Source of the DNA: Oscillospiraceae bacterium
GTDB lineage: Bacteria; Bacillota; Clostridia; Oscillospirales; Oscillospiraceae
Assembly (NCBI GenBank): GCA_022799035.1
Contig: JAAWNQ010000004.1
Span: forward strand, 1-64,000
DNA length: 64,000 nucleotides
Reading direction: 5' to 3'
Below, piece by piece: positions 1 through 9,328 of the stretch. The notes beneath the pieces are model-generated. The model had not been told where the DNA came from. It worked only from the letters and a program-made list of their open reading frames with translations, and did no database searches. The position numbers were made by a program, and so were the translations under genes. Position 1 is the first letter of the stretch. The number at the start of each line of letters is the position of its first letter.

Positions 1-13
1 TGGGGGAGGATAC

Positions 14-1150
14 ATGTCCAAGGAGTTGATCCGTCTATCGGACTGCGTCGTGAAATTCGACGACGAGATCATTCTCGATCATCTCAATCTCTACATCAAC
101 GATAAAGAGTTTCTAACGCTCCTGGGCCCCAGCGGGTGTGGCAAGACCACCACGCTGAGGATCATTGGTGGGTTTCAAAAGCCTACCTCCGGAGACGTTT
201 TTTTTGACGGCCGACGATGTAACGACGTGCCGCCCCATAAACGGCAGGTGAACACGGTGTTCCAGAAGTACGCCCTGTTCACCCACATGAACATCTTTGA
301 GAACGTGGCCTTCGGCCTGCGCATCGCCAAGGCCCCCGAGGCCGAGATCACCCGCCGGGTGGAGGAGGCCCTGGAGCTTGTGAATCTGCCCGGCTACGGC
401 AGCCGGAGCGTCAGCTCCCTGTCCGGCGGGCAGCAGCAGCGGGTGGCCATCGCCCGGGCCATCGTCAACCGGCCCCAGGTGCTGCTCCTGGACGAGCCCT
501 TGGGCGCCCTGGACCTGAAGCTCCGGAAGGATATGCAGGTGGAGCTTAAGCGGATCCAGCGGGAGGTGGGCATCACCTTCATCTACGTGACCCACGACCA
601 GGAGGAGGCCCTCACCATGTCGGACACGGTGGTGGTCATGGACAAGGGCAACATCCAGCAGATCGGCACACCGCAGGATATCTACAACGAGCCCAAAAAT
701 GCCTTTGTGGCCGACTTTATCGGGGAGTCCAACATCATCGACGGGGTGATGCCGGAGGATAAGGTCGTAAAAATGTACGGCAAGAAGTTCCCCTGTCTGG
801 ACGGGGGCTTCGCCCCGGGCGAGCCGGTGGACGTGGTCATCCGCCCCGAGGACATCGACATCGTCCCGGTGGAGCAGGGCCAGATCACCGGCACGGTGAC
901 CGAGGTCACCTTCAAGGGGATGCACTACGATATCATCGTGGATTTTCAGGGCTTCAAGTGGCTCATCCAGACCACCGACTACTCCCCGGTGGGAGCCAGG
1001 ATCGGGGTGAAGATCGACCCCGACGGCATCCACATCATGCACAAGAGCCGGTACTCCGGTATGTTCGGCGACTACAGCTCCTACTCCGAGGAGTACGACG
1101 AGCTGAACGGAGACCCCGCCGGGTCGGAGGGCAGCGATGAAACGGACTAA
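14..1150 (+). CDS. potA: Spermidine/putrescine ABC transporter, ATP-binding protein
   Basis: Walker A GPSGCGKTT, signature LSGGQQQR, Walker B VLLLDEP, C-terminal TOBE-like region; followed by overlapping permease genes. Confidence 0.95.
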   Translation: MSKELIRLSDCVVKFDDEIILDHLNLYINDKEFLTLLGPSGCGKTTTLRIIGGFQKPTSGDVFFDGRRCNDVPPHKRQVNTVFQKYALFTHMNIFENVAFGLRIAKAPEAEITRRVEEALELVNLPGYGSRSVSSLSGGQQQRVAIARAIVNRPQVLLLDEPLGALDLKLRKDMQVELKRIQREVGITFIYVTHDQEEALTMSDTVVVMDKGNIQQIGTPQDIYNEPKNAFVADFIGESNIIDGVMPEDKVVKMYGKKFPCLDGGFAPGEPVDVVIRPEDIDIVPVEQGQITGTVTEVTFKGMHYDIIVDFQGFKWLIQTTDYSPVGARIGVKIDPDGIHIMHKSRYSGMFGDYSSYSEEYDELNGDPAGSEGSDETD

Positions 1151-1952
1151 CGCCTTCACCATCCCCTATGTGATCTGGATGGCCCTCTTCGTGGTGGCCC
1201 CCATCCTGATGATCCTGGTCTATGCCTTCTCCGGTGTGGAGGGGGGCTTCACCCTGGCCAACTTCAGCGCCATGGGGACCTATACCGTGGTGTTTATCCG
1301 CTCCTTCCGGCTGGCCGGCATCGCCACGGTCATCTGTCTTTTCATCGGCTATCCCGTGGCCTATCTCCTGAGCCGGGAGGGGCAGCGGTTTCAGCGGCTG
1401 GCCACAGTGCTCATCATGCTGCCCATGTGGATGAACTTTCTGCTGCGGACCTACTCCTGGATGGCGATTTTGGAGAATAACGGCCTCATTAACCAGTTTT
1501 TGGGCCTGTTCGGCCTGGGCCCCTTCAAAATGATCGACACCCAGGGGGCGGTGGTGCTGGGCATGGTGTATAACTACCTGCCCTTTATGATCCTGCCCAT
1601 CTACTCGGTCATCATCAAGCTGGACCACTCCCTGGTGGAGGCGGCCCACGACCTGGGGGCCGACAACGTGGTGGCCTTCCGCCGGGTCATCTTCCCCCTG
1701 TCCCTGCCGGGGGTACTCAGCGGCATCACCATGGTCTTTGTCCCCAGCGTGTCCACCTTCGCCATCAGCACCATGCTGGGGGGCGGCACCGAGTACCTGC
1801 TGGGGGACCTGATCGAGCAGCAGTTTTTAGGCGGGGCCTACAACCCCCAGCTGGGGGCCGCCATCGCGTTGGTGATGATGGTCGTGGTAGTCCTTTGCAT
1901 GTGGGTCATGAATCGCTTCGGTGAGGGCGAGGAACAGGCGGTGGTCCTATGA
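1137..1952 (+). CDS. potB: Spermidine/putrescine ABC transporter permease
   Basis: Multi-TM protein with EAAHDLGAD permease loop; overlaps potA end. Confidence 0.93.
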   Translation: MKRTNAFTIPYVIWMALFVVAPILMILVYAFSGVEGGFTLANFSAMGTYTVVFIRSFRLAGIATVICLFIGYPVAYLLSREGQRFQRLATVLIMLPMWMNFLLRTYSWMAILENNGLINQFLGLFGLGPFKMIDTQGAVVLGMVYNYLPFMILPIYSVIIKLDHSLVEAAHDLGADNVVAFRRVIFPLSLPGVLSGITMVFVPSVSTFAISTMLGGGTEYLLGDLIEQQFLGGAYNPQLGAAIALVMMVVVVLCMWVMNRFGEGEEQAVVL

Positions 1953-3946
1953 AAAAAAATTCCGTTTTCAGCCGCTTTTTCACCTTTCTGGTGTTCCTCT
2001 TTCTCTATGCCCCCATCATTCTGCTGATCTTCTTCTCCTTCAACCAGAATAACAGCAACGTGGTGTGGGGGGGCTTCTCCCTCCACTGGTATAAGGAGCT
2101 TTTTCAGAACCGGATCATCATGCGCAGCCTCTACACCACCCTTCTGGTGTCATTGCTGGCCACGGTGATCTCCACCATCGCCGGCACCTTTGCCGCCATC
2201 GGATTCTACGGCCTGCGGCGGCGGACCCGGAATACCCTCAATACCATCAACAATATCCCTATGATGAATGCCGATATCGTCACGGGCGTGGCCATGTGCC
2301 TGTTTTTCGTGGCCTTCTTCGCCCTGTGGAAGGACTTTGCCCTCTGGTTCAATTCGATCCAGGGCCTTGTTGTTCTGCCCACCCGGCTCACCCTGGGCTT
2401 TCCCACCCTGCTCATCGCCCACATCACCTTCAACATCCCCTATGTGCTGCTGTCGGTAAGTCCCAAGCTGCGGCAGCTGGACAAGAACCTTATTGACGCG
2501 GCCCAGGACCTGGGGTGCACCTGGTTCCAGGCTTTCTGGAAGGTGATCCTCCCCGAGATCAAGCCGGGCATCGTGTCCGGGGCCCTCACCGCCTTCACTA
2601 TGAGCATCGACGACTTTATCATCAGCTACTTTACCGCCGGGTCGGCCTCCTCCACCCTGGCCATGACCATCTACGGCATGACCAAGAAGCGGGTGAGCCC
2701 GGAGATCAACGCCATCTCCACCCTGCTGTTCGTGTCGGTCCTGCTGCTGCTGGCCATCATCAACATCCGGGAGGCCCGGCTGGAAAAGCAGACCGCCCGG
2801 CGGCAGGCGGCCCCCTCCGCCACCGTGGCGGAGATGGTCCGGCAAAAGCCCCGCACCGTCCCTCCCCTGGTTCGCTTTGCCGCGGCGGCCGCCTGCGGGG
2901 CCCTTCTCATCACCGCGGGGGTGGGGGCCTTCCACAACACCCGCAAGCCCGTTGTCAACGTGTGCTCCTGGGGGGAGTATATCGACGAGGACCTGATCAC
3001 CCAGTTTGAGGAGGAGACCGGTATTCTGGTGAACTACCAGACCGCTGAGAGCAACGAGGCCCTCTATTCCCTGCTGAAAAGCGGCGCGGGGGACTATGAC
3101 GTGATCGTCCCCTCGGACTACATGATCTCCCAGCTTATGGAGGAGGGGATGCTGGAGAAGCTGGATTACAGCCAGATCCCCAACTTCTCCCTCATTGACG
3201 ACCGGTTCAAAAACCTGCCCTATGACCCCACCAACGAGTATACTGTCCCCTACACCTGGGGCACTGTGGGCATCATCTACAACACCGCCATGGTTTCTGA
3301 GCCCATCACCAGCTGGGGCGCCATGTTCGACGACCGGTACGCCGGGGAGGTGCTCATGTTCCGCAACTCCCGGGACGCCATGGCCACCGCCCTGCTCTAT
3401 CTGGGTTACGATGTGAATACCACCGATGAGAAAGAGCTCCGGGAGGCCGCCGGGCTCATCGCCGACGCCAAGAGCCGGGGGGTCTACCAGGCCTTTGTTA
3501 TGGACGAGATCTTCCTGAAGATGGAGGGGGGCAACGCCGCCATCGGGGCGTACTACGCCGGGGATTACCTCACCGCTGTGGAAAACAACCCCGACCTGGC
3601 CTTCGTCATCCCGGAGGAGGGCTCCAACTGGTTCGTGGACGCCATGTGCGTACTCAAGGACGCCCCCCACTACGACGAGGCCATGGCCTGGATCAACTTC
3701 ATCGCCTCCACCGAGGCCAACCTTGCCAACATGGACTTCATCTGGTACGCCTCCCCCAACAAGGAGGCCCTGGAGGGGTATCCCGCCTATTATGAGAAGC
3801 TTTATGAGGAGGAACTGGATCAGGAGACCTATGAGATCATGGCCGCCCCGGCGGAGACCCTGGAGCGGTGCCAATCCTATATCTCCCTCCCCGCTGAGAC
3901 CCGGCGGCTCTACAATGAGCTGTGGATCACCCTGGGGATCCAGTAA
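1949..3946 (+). CDS. Fused spermidine/putrescine ABC permease (PotC) and substrate-binding domain (PotD)
   Basis: 665 aa; N-terminal PotC-like permease with DAAQDLGCT loop, then TM segment and PotD-like domain (VNVCSWGEYIDEDLITQFEEETGILVNYQ...); ATGA overlap with potB. Confidence 0.92.
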   Translation: MKKNSVFSRFFTFLVFLFLYAPIILLIFFSFNQNNSNVVWGGFSLHWYKELFQNRIIMRSLYTTLLVSLLATVISTIAGTFAAIGFYGLRRRTRNTLNTINNIPMMNADIVTGVAMCLFFVAFFALWKDFALWFNSIQGLVVLPTRLTLGFPTLLIAHITFNIPYVLLSVSPKLRQLDKNLIDAAQDLGCTWFQAFWKVILPEIKPGIVSGALTAFTMSIDDFIISYFTAGSASSTLAMTIYGMTKKRVSPEINAISTLLFVSVLLLLAIINIREARLEKQTARRQAAPSATVAEMVRQKPRTVPPLVRFAAAAACGALLITAGVGAFHNTRKPVVNVCSWGEYIDEDLITQFEEETGILVNYQTAESNEALYSLLKSGAGDYDVIVPSDYMISQLMEEGMLEKLDYSQIPNFSLIDDRFKNLPYDPTNEYTVPYTWGTVGIIYNTAMVSEPITSWGAMFDDRYAGEVLMFRNSRDAMATALLYLGYDVNTTDEKELREAAGLIADAKSRGVYQAFVMDEIFLKMEGGNAAIGAYYAGDYLTAVENNPDLAFVIPEEGSNWFVDAMCVLKDAPHYDEAMAWINFIASTEANLANMDFIWYASPNKEALEGYPAYYEKLYEEELDQETYEIMAAPAETLERCQSYISLPAETRRLYNELWITLGIQ

Positions 3947-3972
3947 TATTCTTCAAACGCGGAAACTCCTTC

Positions 3973-4001
3973 TTGACAGCGGAGCGGCGGCATGATATAT
4001 T
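3973..4001 (+). promoter_or_regulatory. Predicted sigma-A promoter (TTGACA - 17 bp - TATATT) for rubrerythrin
   Basis: -35 TTGACA at 3973-3978, -10 TATATT at 3996-4001. Confidence 0.7.
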
Positions 4002-4063
4002 GAGGACATAAATAGGAATTATTACTATTTAATATTCCCACATCATAAAAGGAGGATCTGACT

Positions 4064-4600
4064 ATGTCCAAGTACGCTGGAACCAAGACCGAGAAGAATC
4101 TGGAAGCCGCCTTTGCCGGGGAGTCCCAGGCCCGCAACAAATATACCTATTTTGCCTCCAAGGCCAAAAAGGAAGGCTTTGAGCAGATCGCCGCCCTGTT
4201 CCTCAAGACCGCCGACAACGAGAAAGAACACGCCAAGATGTGGTTCAAGGAGCTGGAGGGCATTGGCGACACTGCCCAGAACCTGGCCGCCGCCGCTGAC
4301 GGCGAGAACTATGAGTGGACCGACATGTATGAGGAGTTTGCCAAGACCGCCGAGGAGGAGGGCTTCCCCGAGCTGGCTCAGAAATTCCGCCTGGTGGCCG
4401 CCATTGAGAAGCATCACGAGGAGCGCTACCGCGCCCTGCTCAAGAATGTGGAGATGGCCCAGGTCTTTGCCAAGAGCGAGGTAAAGGTCTGGGAGTGCCG
4501 GAACTGCGGCCATATCGTGGTGGGCACCAAGGCCCCCGAGGTCTGCCCCACCTGCAACCACCCCCAGAGCTACTTTGAGATTCACGCCGAGAATTATTGA
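4064..4600 (+). CDS. Rubrerythrin
   Basis: Ferritin-like domain plus C-terminal rubredoxin motif [20 protein letters not shown]. Confidence 0.95.
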   Translation: MSKYAGTKTEKNLEAAFAGESQARNKYTYFASKAKKEGFEQIAALFLKTADNEKEHAKMWFKELEGIGDTAQNLAAAADGENYEWTDMYEEFAKTAEEEGFPELAQKFRLVAAIEKHHEERYRALLKNVEMAQVFAKSEVKVWECRNCGHIVVGTKAPEVCPTCNHPQSYFEIHAENY

Positions 4601-4614
4601 TCGGAAATGTATTA

Positions 4615-4648
4615 AGAGAGCCGCCTGAGAACAGGCGGCTCTCTTTTT
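4615..4648 (+). terminator. Intrinsic terminator
   Basis: AGAGAGCCGCCTG-agaa-CAGGCGGCTCTCT followed by T-tract. Confidence 0.9.
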
Positions 4649-4667
4649 CTGCTCTTTTCAGGGCACC

Positions 4668-5135
4668 CTACCCCCCGTGGACAAACCGGAGCCAGCCCTC
4701 CTGAAGCCCCTCCTCCCGAAAGCCCAGCTTTCTCAGCAGCCGGATGGAGGGGGTGTTCTCTGGGGCGGTCTCGGCTATAATGGGCTTGGCAGAGGTTTTC
4801 CGCAGGTATTCCACCAGCCCTCTCACGGCTTCCAGGGCATATCCCCGCCCTGTATAGTGAGGGGACAGGGTGAACCCGATCTCCACCCTCATGTCCTCCT
4901 CCCGGACATACAGATCCCCCACAAGCCAATCCTCCCTGTCCGTAAGGGCAAGCTGGGCTCCCTTTTCCAGGTCGGGAGGGGGCAAAAGCACCCGGGCGTA
5001 CTCCTCCCTTGTGCGGCCTTTGAAGCCCTGATATCTCATCCAGTCCAGGTCGTTCCTGTAAGCCATGAAAGGCTCCAGATCCCTCTCCTGAAAAGGCCGG
5101 ATCCCACATCTTTCGGTCTGGAACAGATACTCCAT
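4668..5135 (-). CDS. GNAT family N-acetyltransferase (RimJ/RimL type)
   Basis: MEYLFQTERCGIRPFQERDLEPF... GFTLSPHYTGRGYALEAVRGLVEY... NTPSIRLLRKLGFREEG. Confidence 0.88.
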   Translation of the reverse strand: MEYLFQTERCGIRPFQERDLEPFMAYRNDLDWMRYQGFKGRTREEYARVLLPPPDLEKGAQLALTDREDWLVGDLYVREEDMRVEIGFTLSPHYTGRGYALEAVRGLVEYLRKTSAKPIIAETAPENTPSIRLLRKLGFREEGLQEGWLRFVHGG

Positions 5136-5137
5136 CC

Positions 5138-5512
5138 CTATTTCCCTCTCCCCTTGGTCTGGGCGAAGTGATAGGCCTCCTCCATCCACTCCATCAGCTC
5201 CCCGTCCACCTCCTCGGGGGTGCGGACGGGAATGTGGTTTGTCCACCGTCCCGGATAGGGCTCCACAGCCACGGCCACCCGGGGGGAGTTCTCCCGCCGC
5301 TCCAGGCCCAGGGAGACCAGGATCCCACTCTCCCCCTTTTTCCGGGGCAGAGATACGCAGGCGAACACCCCGGGGGCGGCGTAGGTGATCTGGGACTTCT
5401 GTACCCGGGGCTCCAGGGGTCCCAGCCGCTTCTCCAGGGCTTCCTCAAAGGCGGCGTATACCGCTACCGCTTGGGGGCGGTCATTAAAAAACAGCAGGGC
5501 GTCTCCTGTCAT
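5138..5512 (-). CDS. DUF5655-like small protein
   Basis: 124 aa MTGDALLFFNDRPQAVAVYAAFEEALEKRLG...KSQITYAAPGVFACVSLPRKK; start chosen at internal ATG of the longer ORF. Confidence 0.6.
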   Translation of the reverse strand: MTGDALLFFNDRPQAVAVYAAFEEALEKRLGPLEPRVQKSQITYAAPGVFACVSLPRKKGESGILVSLGLERRENSPRVAVAVEPYPGRWTNHIPVRTPEEVDGELMEWMEEAYHFAQTKGRGK

Positions 5513-5639
5513 GTCCCTCTCCCCTTTCTTTTTTATGATTATACCATCAAAGCTCCCTAGGGACAACCCTCCCCGCTCTTGCCAAACGGGGGAAAATAGT
5601 CTATACTTTACATCAAACACAGGAATAGGAGGAGACCCC

Positions 5640-6032
5640 ATGCCTTTGACCATCGGTTTAAAGGGCCAGGCTGAAGCCCTTGTCACAGAGCAGAATACCG
5701 CCGCCGCGGTGGGCAGCGGCTCCCTGCCCGTCTTTGCCACCCCCATGATGGTGGCCCTGATGGAGCAGGCCGCCGTCAACGCCCTGGTCGGACAACTGGA
5801 GGAGGGCCAGGGCACCGTGGGCACCCACATGGATGTGTCCCACGACTCGGCCACCCCGGTGGGGCTCAAGGTCTGGGCCCAGGCCGAACTCACCGCCGTG
5901 GACGGTCGGGCCCTCACCTTTGCCGTCACCGCCTCTGACGAGGCCGGGCCTATTGGCAAGGGGATCCACACCCGCTTTGTCATCCAAAATGAAAAATTTA
6001 TGGCGAAAGCCAATGGGAAAGCGGGGAAATAA
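5640..6032 (+). CDS. Thioesterase family protein (FlK-like hot-dog fold)
   Basis: 130 aa with VGSGSLPVFATPMMVALMEQAA ... GTVGTHMDVSHDSATPVG. Confidence 0.8.
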   Translation: MPLTIGLKGQAEALVTEQNTAAAVGSGSLPVFATPMMVALMEQAAVNALVGQLEEGQGTVGTHMDVSHDSATPVGLKVWAQAELTAVDGRALTFAVTASDEAGPIGKGIHTRFVIQNEKFMAKANGKAGK

Positions 6033-6033
6033 T

Positions 6034-6516
6034 ATGTCCATTGAAAAGGTTCGCTCCTTTTTCGCCCAAAGGGGGCGGGAGAAGGATATTCTGGAGTTTG
6101 ACGTCTCCTCCGCCACGGTGGAGCTGGCGGCGGTGGCAGTGGGGTGTGAAGGCGCCCGCATCGCCAAGACCCTCTCCTTCGCCGCGGAGGAGGGCTGTGT
6201 ACTGGTGGTCTGCGCCGGGGACGCTAAGATCGACAATCCCAAGTTCAAAGCTCAATTCCACACCAAGGCCAGGATGCTTTCCCCCGATGAGGTGGTGGCC
6301 TTCACCGGCCACGCGGTGGGCGGGGTCTGCCCCTTTGCCATTGAAAACCCCGCCGCAGCAGTCTATCTGGATCACTCCCTCCGCCGCTTTACCACCGTCT
6401 ATCCCGCCGCCGGAAGCTCCAACTCCGCCATTGAGCTGACCCTCTCCGACCTGGAGGAGTTCTCCGGAGCCAAGGGCTGGGTGGACGTGTGCAAGAACTG
6501 GGACAACGAAGGCTGA
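6034..6516 (+). CDS. YbaK/EbsC (aminoacyl-tRNA editing-like) protein
   Basis: AKTLSFAAEEGCVLVVCAGDAKIDNPKFK...GHAVGGVCPFAI. Confidence 0.88.
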   Translation: MSIEKVRSFFAQRGREKDILEFDVSSATVELAAVAVGCEGARIAKTLSFAAEEGCVLVVCAGDAKIDNPKFKAQFHTKARMLSPDEVVAFTGHAVGGVCPFAIENPAAAVYLDHSLRRFTTVYPAAGSSNSAIELTLSDLEEFSGAKGWVDVCKNWDNEG

Positions 6517-6556
6517 GCCCTTTCCTATCCCCCACTGTTTTGCGAGGTGAGCCTCT

Positions 6557-7282
6557 ATGAACAACAACTGGTTGGACCAATATCCGGAGGCCGCCGCATT
6601 CTTCGGCCCCTTTTTGGATCATCAGGATCTGGAGGATATCCTGGTCTCCCGCTTTCCCGCCGGCAGTCCCATTATGGAGGAATCCTCCTATGACGACAGC
6701 GCCCTCTACTATATCCTGGAGGGAGTGGCAGAGGGGATGTGCTCCTCCCTGGCCGATATAGAGAACGGTCTATACTATGTGCCCAGCAAGGTGGGGCAGG
6801 GTAGCTTTACCGGCTTTTTTGAAGCCACCCAGGGGAAGCCCACCAAGCGGAGGCTCAGCATCTACGCCAAAACGGATGTGACCGCCCTTAAGATCTCCCA
6901 AAGCCTGGTCTACCGCTGGGCCCATTTCAAGCCTGACCTTCTTCTGAACATCTTTTCCCGCATCCTTGTCGGCTCCTGGAAGCAGCGGGAGGTGGTCAGC
7001 AATGTGAACTCCTTTAACTCCAATATTAAGCTGGCTGTCCATCTGTGCTACCTGTATGACATGTACCTCCACTCCTGCTATCCCCCGGAATATTCCGGAA
7101 GCGTCCGCATCATGGACACGCACCGGGAGCTGGGATACGCCGTGGGGTGCAGTATCCGCACGGTGGACCGCTGTATCGCCCGGTTTTGTGAGGAGGGCAG
7201 CCTTTCCCTCAGGCGGGGAAAGATCCATATGAATCAAAGCCAGTATGAGCTTCTGCTCCATTACGCGGAGACCCATTCCTAA
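6557..7282 (+). CDS. Crp/Fnr-like transcriptional regulator
   Basis: cNMP-binding-like N-terminus and C-terminal HTH (RELGYAVGCSIRTVDRCIARFCEEG). Confidence 0.8.
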   Translation: MNNNWLDQYPEAAAFFGPFLDHQDLEDILVSRFPAGSPIMEESSYDDSALYYILEGVAEGMCSSLADIENGLYYVPSKVGQGSFTGFFEATQGKPTKRRLSIYAKTDVTALKISQSLVYRWAHFKPDLLLNIFSRILVGSWKQREVVSNVNSFNSNIKLAVHLCYLYDMYLHSCYPPEYSGSVRIMDTHRELGYAVGCSIRTVDRCIARFCEEGSLSLRRGKIHMNQSQYELLLHYAETHS

Positions 7283-7292
7283 AGGGGAAGCT

Positions 7293-7335
7293 ATAAAAAC
7301 AAGGGAACGGCCCGAGGCCGTTCCCTTGTTTTTAT
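7293..7335. terminator. Bidirectional intrinsic terminator
   Basis: ATAAAAACAAGGGAACGGCC-cga-GGCCGTTCCCTTGTTTTTAT between convergent genes. Confidence 0.9.
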
Positions 7336-8243
7336 ACTCTTATGCCCGCCTTCCTCCGGCGGCGCACCACCGCGATCAAAATGAGGCACAGCATAGCCAC
7401 CACATAGGGGATCAACTGGATCAACTGAGAGGGGAAGCCGAAGGTCTGGATCTTCATGGTAAGTCCCGTGGTCACACTGAACAGCAGCGAGCCCAGGAAG
7501 GTCCCTCCCGCCGTCCGGTTGCCCAGGATGGACGCGATGTTTCCCAGATAGCCCCGGCCCGAGACCATTCCCACGGTAAACATGGAGAGATAGCTGGTGG
7601 AGAGATAGGCCCCCGCCAACCCGCAGAAGGTCCCGCTGAGGGTACACGCCACATACTTCACCCGGTCACTGTTGACTCCGGCGGTATTCACCGCCACATC
7701 ATTGAGGCCCGTGGCCCGCAGCCGCAGCCCTGCGGGGGTCTTGTTGACCACATACATTAACGCCAACGTACACAGAATACTCAGCCAAAATACGATGGAC
7801 TGTCCATTGAAGACCCGGAGCAGGGGGATCCCCTCCAGGAAGGGCAGTATAACGGTGGGCTGCTTTACGATATTACCGGAGGTGAAAGAGCCGCTGACGC
7901 CGAACATGGCCTTCAGCAAATATTTGGTCAAGGAGTAGCCCAGGGAGTTGATGGCTACACTGATAATGATATTGTTGACCCGGAACCGGATATTGAAAAG
8001 GCCAAACAGCCACCCCATAACAGAGGTCAGGACCACCGCGGCCAGCAGAGCCACCAGGGGCTGCCCCGTCATATGATCCACCACGGCCGCCGTAAAGGCC
8101 GCCATCATCATCATACCCTCCAGGCCCAGGTTCAACATATCCACCTTGACGGTTATCATGCCTCCCAGACCTGCCAGGACCAGGGGCGGCAGGGTCTTGA
8201 AGGTGGTCTCCAGCACGTTTTCCAAAAAAGCCACCATATCCAT
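7332..8243 (-). CDS. ABC transporter permease (BMP-associated nucleoside/simple sugar type)
   Basis: BPD_transp_2-like multi-TM; operon with second permease, ATPase and BMP protein. Confidence 0.87.
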   Translation of the reverse strand: MDMVAFLENVLETTFKTLPPLVLAGLGGMITVKVDMLNLGLEGMMMMAAFTAAVVDHMTGQPLVALLAAVVLTSVMGWLFGLFNIRFRVNNIIISVAINSLGYSLTKYLLKAMFGVSGSFTSGNIVKQPTVILPFLEGIPLLRVFNGQSIVFWLSILCTLALMYVVNKTPAGLRLRATGLNDVAVNTAGVNSDRVKYVACTLSGTFCGLAGAYLSTSYLSMFTVGMVSGRGYLGNIASILGNRTAGGTFLGSLLFSVTTGLTMKIQTFGFPSQLIQLIPYVVAMLCLILIAVVRRRRKAGIRV

Positions 8244-9328
8244 CAGGCCCCCTCCCTTCCCTGCTTCTCCCGGGCCTTGTTCCGGCGCTTGGCCCGGGTC
8301 TTTTTCACGATGAAGTCCGCGGAGATAAACATGATCACAATAGCCTGGATCACCCGTACCAGATCACTGGAAATGGCGGAGTTGCTCTCCAATTGCTGTC
8401 CACCGTAGGTAAGCCCGCCAAAAAAGATAGCGAAAATAGCTACAGCGATGGGGTTATCGTTGGCCAGCATACCGATGGAGATACCGGTGAAACCGTAATC
8501 GCTGGAAAAGTTGGGATAAAACCGCCCCAGGACTCCCATGGTCTGCTCCGCCCCACACAGGCCCGCCACCATGGCGCTGATGGTCAGTACCAGCATGGAG
8601 CGTCGGGCGTGACGGATCCCAATATACTCGCCAAAGGTGGCATTCTGCCCGATAGCGGAGCATTCATACCCAAAGCGGGTCTTGTACTGGACAAACCAGA
8701 ACAAAAGCACCAGCCCAAGGGCGATGAGCAGACCGCCATTCAGATCGGAGTAATTGGAGAAACGGAAAAATCTCGCCTGAGCCGCGATCCGGCCGGTGGC
8801 CTCCACCCCTACCAGCTCTCCCCGAAGGGGATTGCTGGCCAGATAGTCGGTGAGCAGACTGGCGATATTGTTGAAGATAAAGAACATGATAAAGATATTG
8901 ATCTCCAGCTTATTGTTCAAAAGCCCCGGGATCAGCGCCCACAGCACTGCCGCCGCCATGGCCGCTATCAGGCACAGCGGAATTAGGATCACCCCCGGCA
9001 GGCCACCGCAAAAATGGCCCACCAGCGCCGCCGCCATAGCTCCCATATAGAGCTGGCCCTCAATACCGATATTGAAGCAGCCGCCCCAACTGGCAAAAGC
9101 CGCGGCCAAGCCGGTAAACAGTAAGGGGGTGGCCTTGGCCAAAGTTCCCAGCCAGCCCACGGAGGAGCCAAAGGCTCCCTTGAATATGATCCCATAGGCC
9201 TTTAAGGGGGAGAACCCGGTGGGCAGGATAAAGAGCATTCCGATCACCAGGGCTACGGCGATCGTAGCTATGGGACGCAGGATGGCCCGTCCATATTTCT
9301 CTCCCAGGACACTTATTCTCTCCTTCAT
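8243..9328 (-). CDS. ABC transporter permease (BMP-associated)
   Basis: Multi-TM, GLAAAFASWGGCFNIGIEGQLYMGA motif typical of family. Confidence 0.88.
   Translation of the reverse strand: MKERISVLGEKYGRAILRPIATIAVALVIGMLFILPTGFSPLKAYGIIFKGAFGSSVGWLGTLAKATPLLFTGLAAAFASWGGCFNIGIEGQLYMGAMAAALVGHFCGGLPGVILIPLCLIAAMAAAVLWALIPGLLNNKLEINIFIMFFIFNNIASLLTDYLASNPLRGELVGVEATGRIAAQARFFRFSNYSDLNGGLLIALGLVLLFWFVQYKTRFGYECSAIGQNATFGEYIGIRHARRSMLVLTISAMVAGLCGAEQTMGVLGRFYPNFSSDYGFTGISIGMLANDNPIAVAIFAIFFGGLTYGGQQLESNSAISSDLVRVIQAIVIMFISADFIVKKTRAKRRNKAREKQGREGA

Noticed and set aside
2150-3874. 574-aa minus-strand ORF opposite potCD
   Set aside because: Antisense shadow ORF, biased composition.
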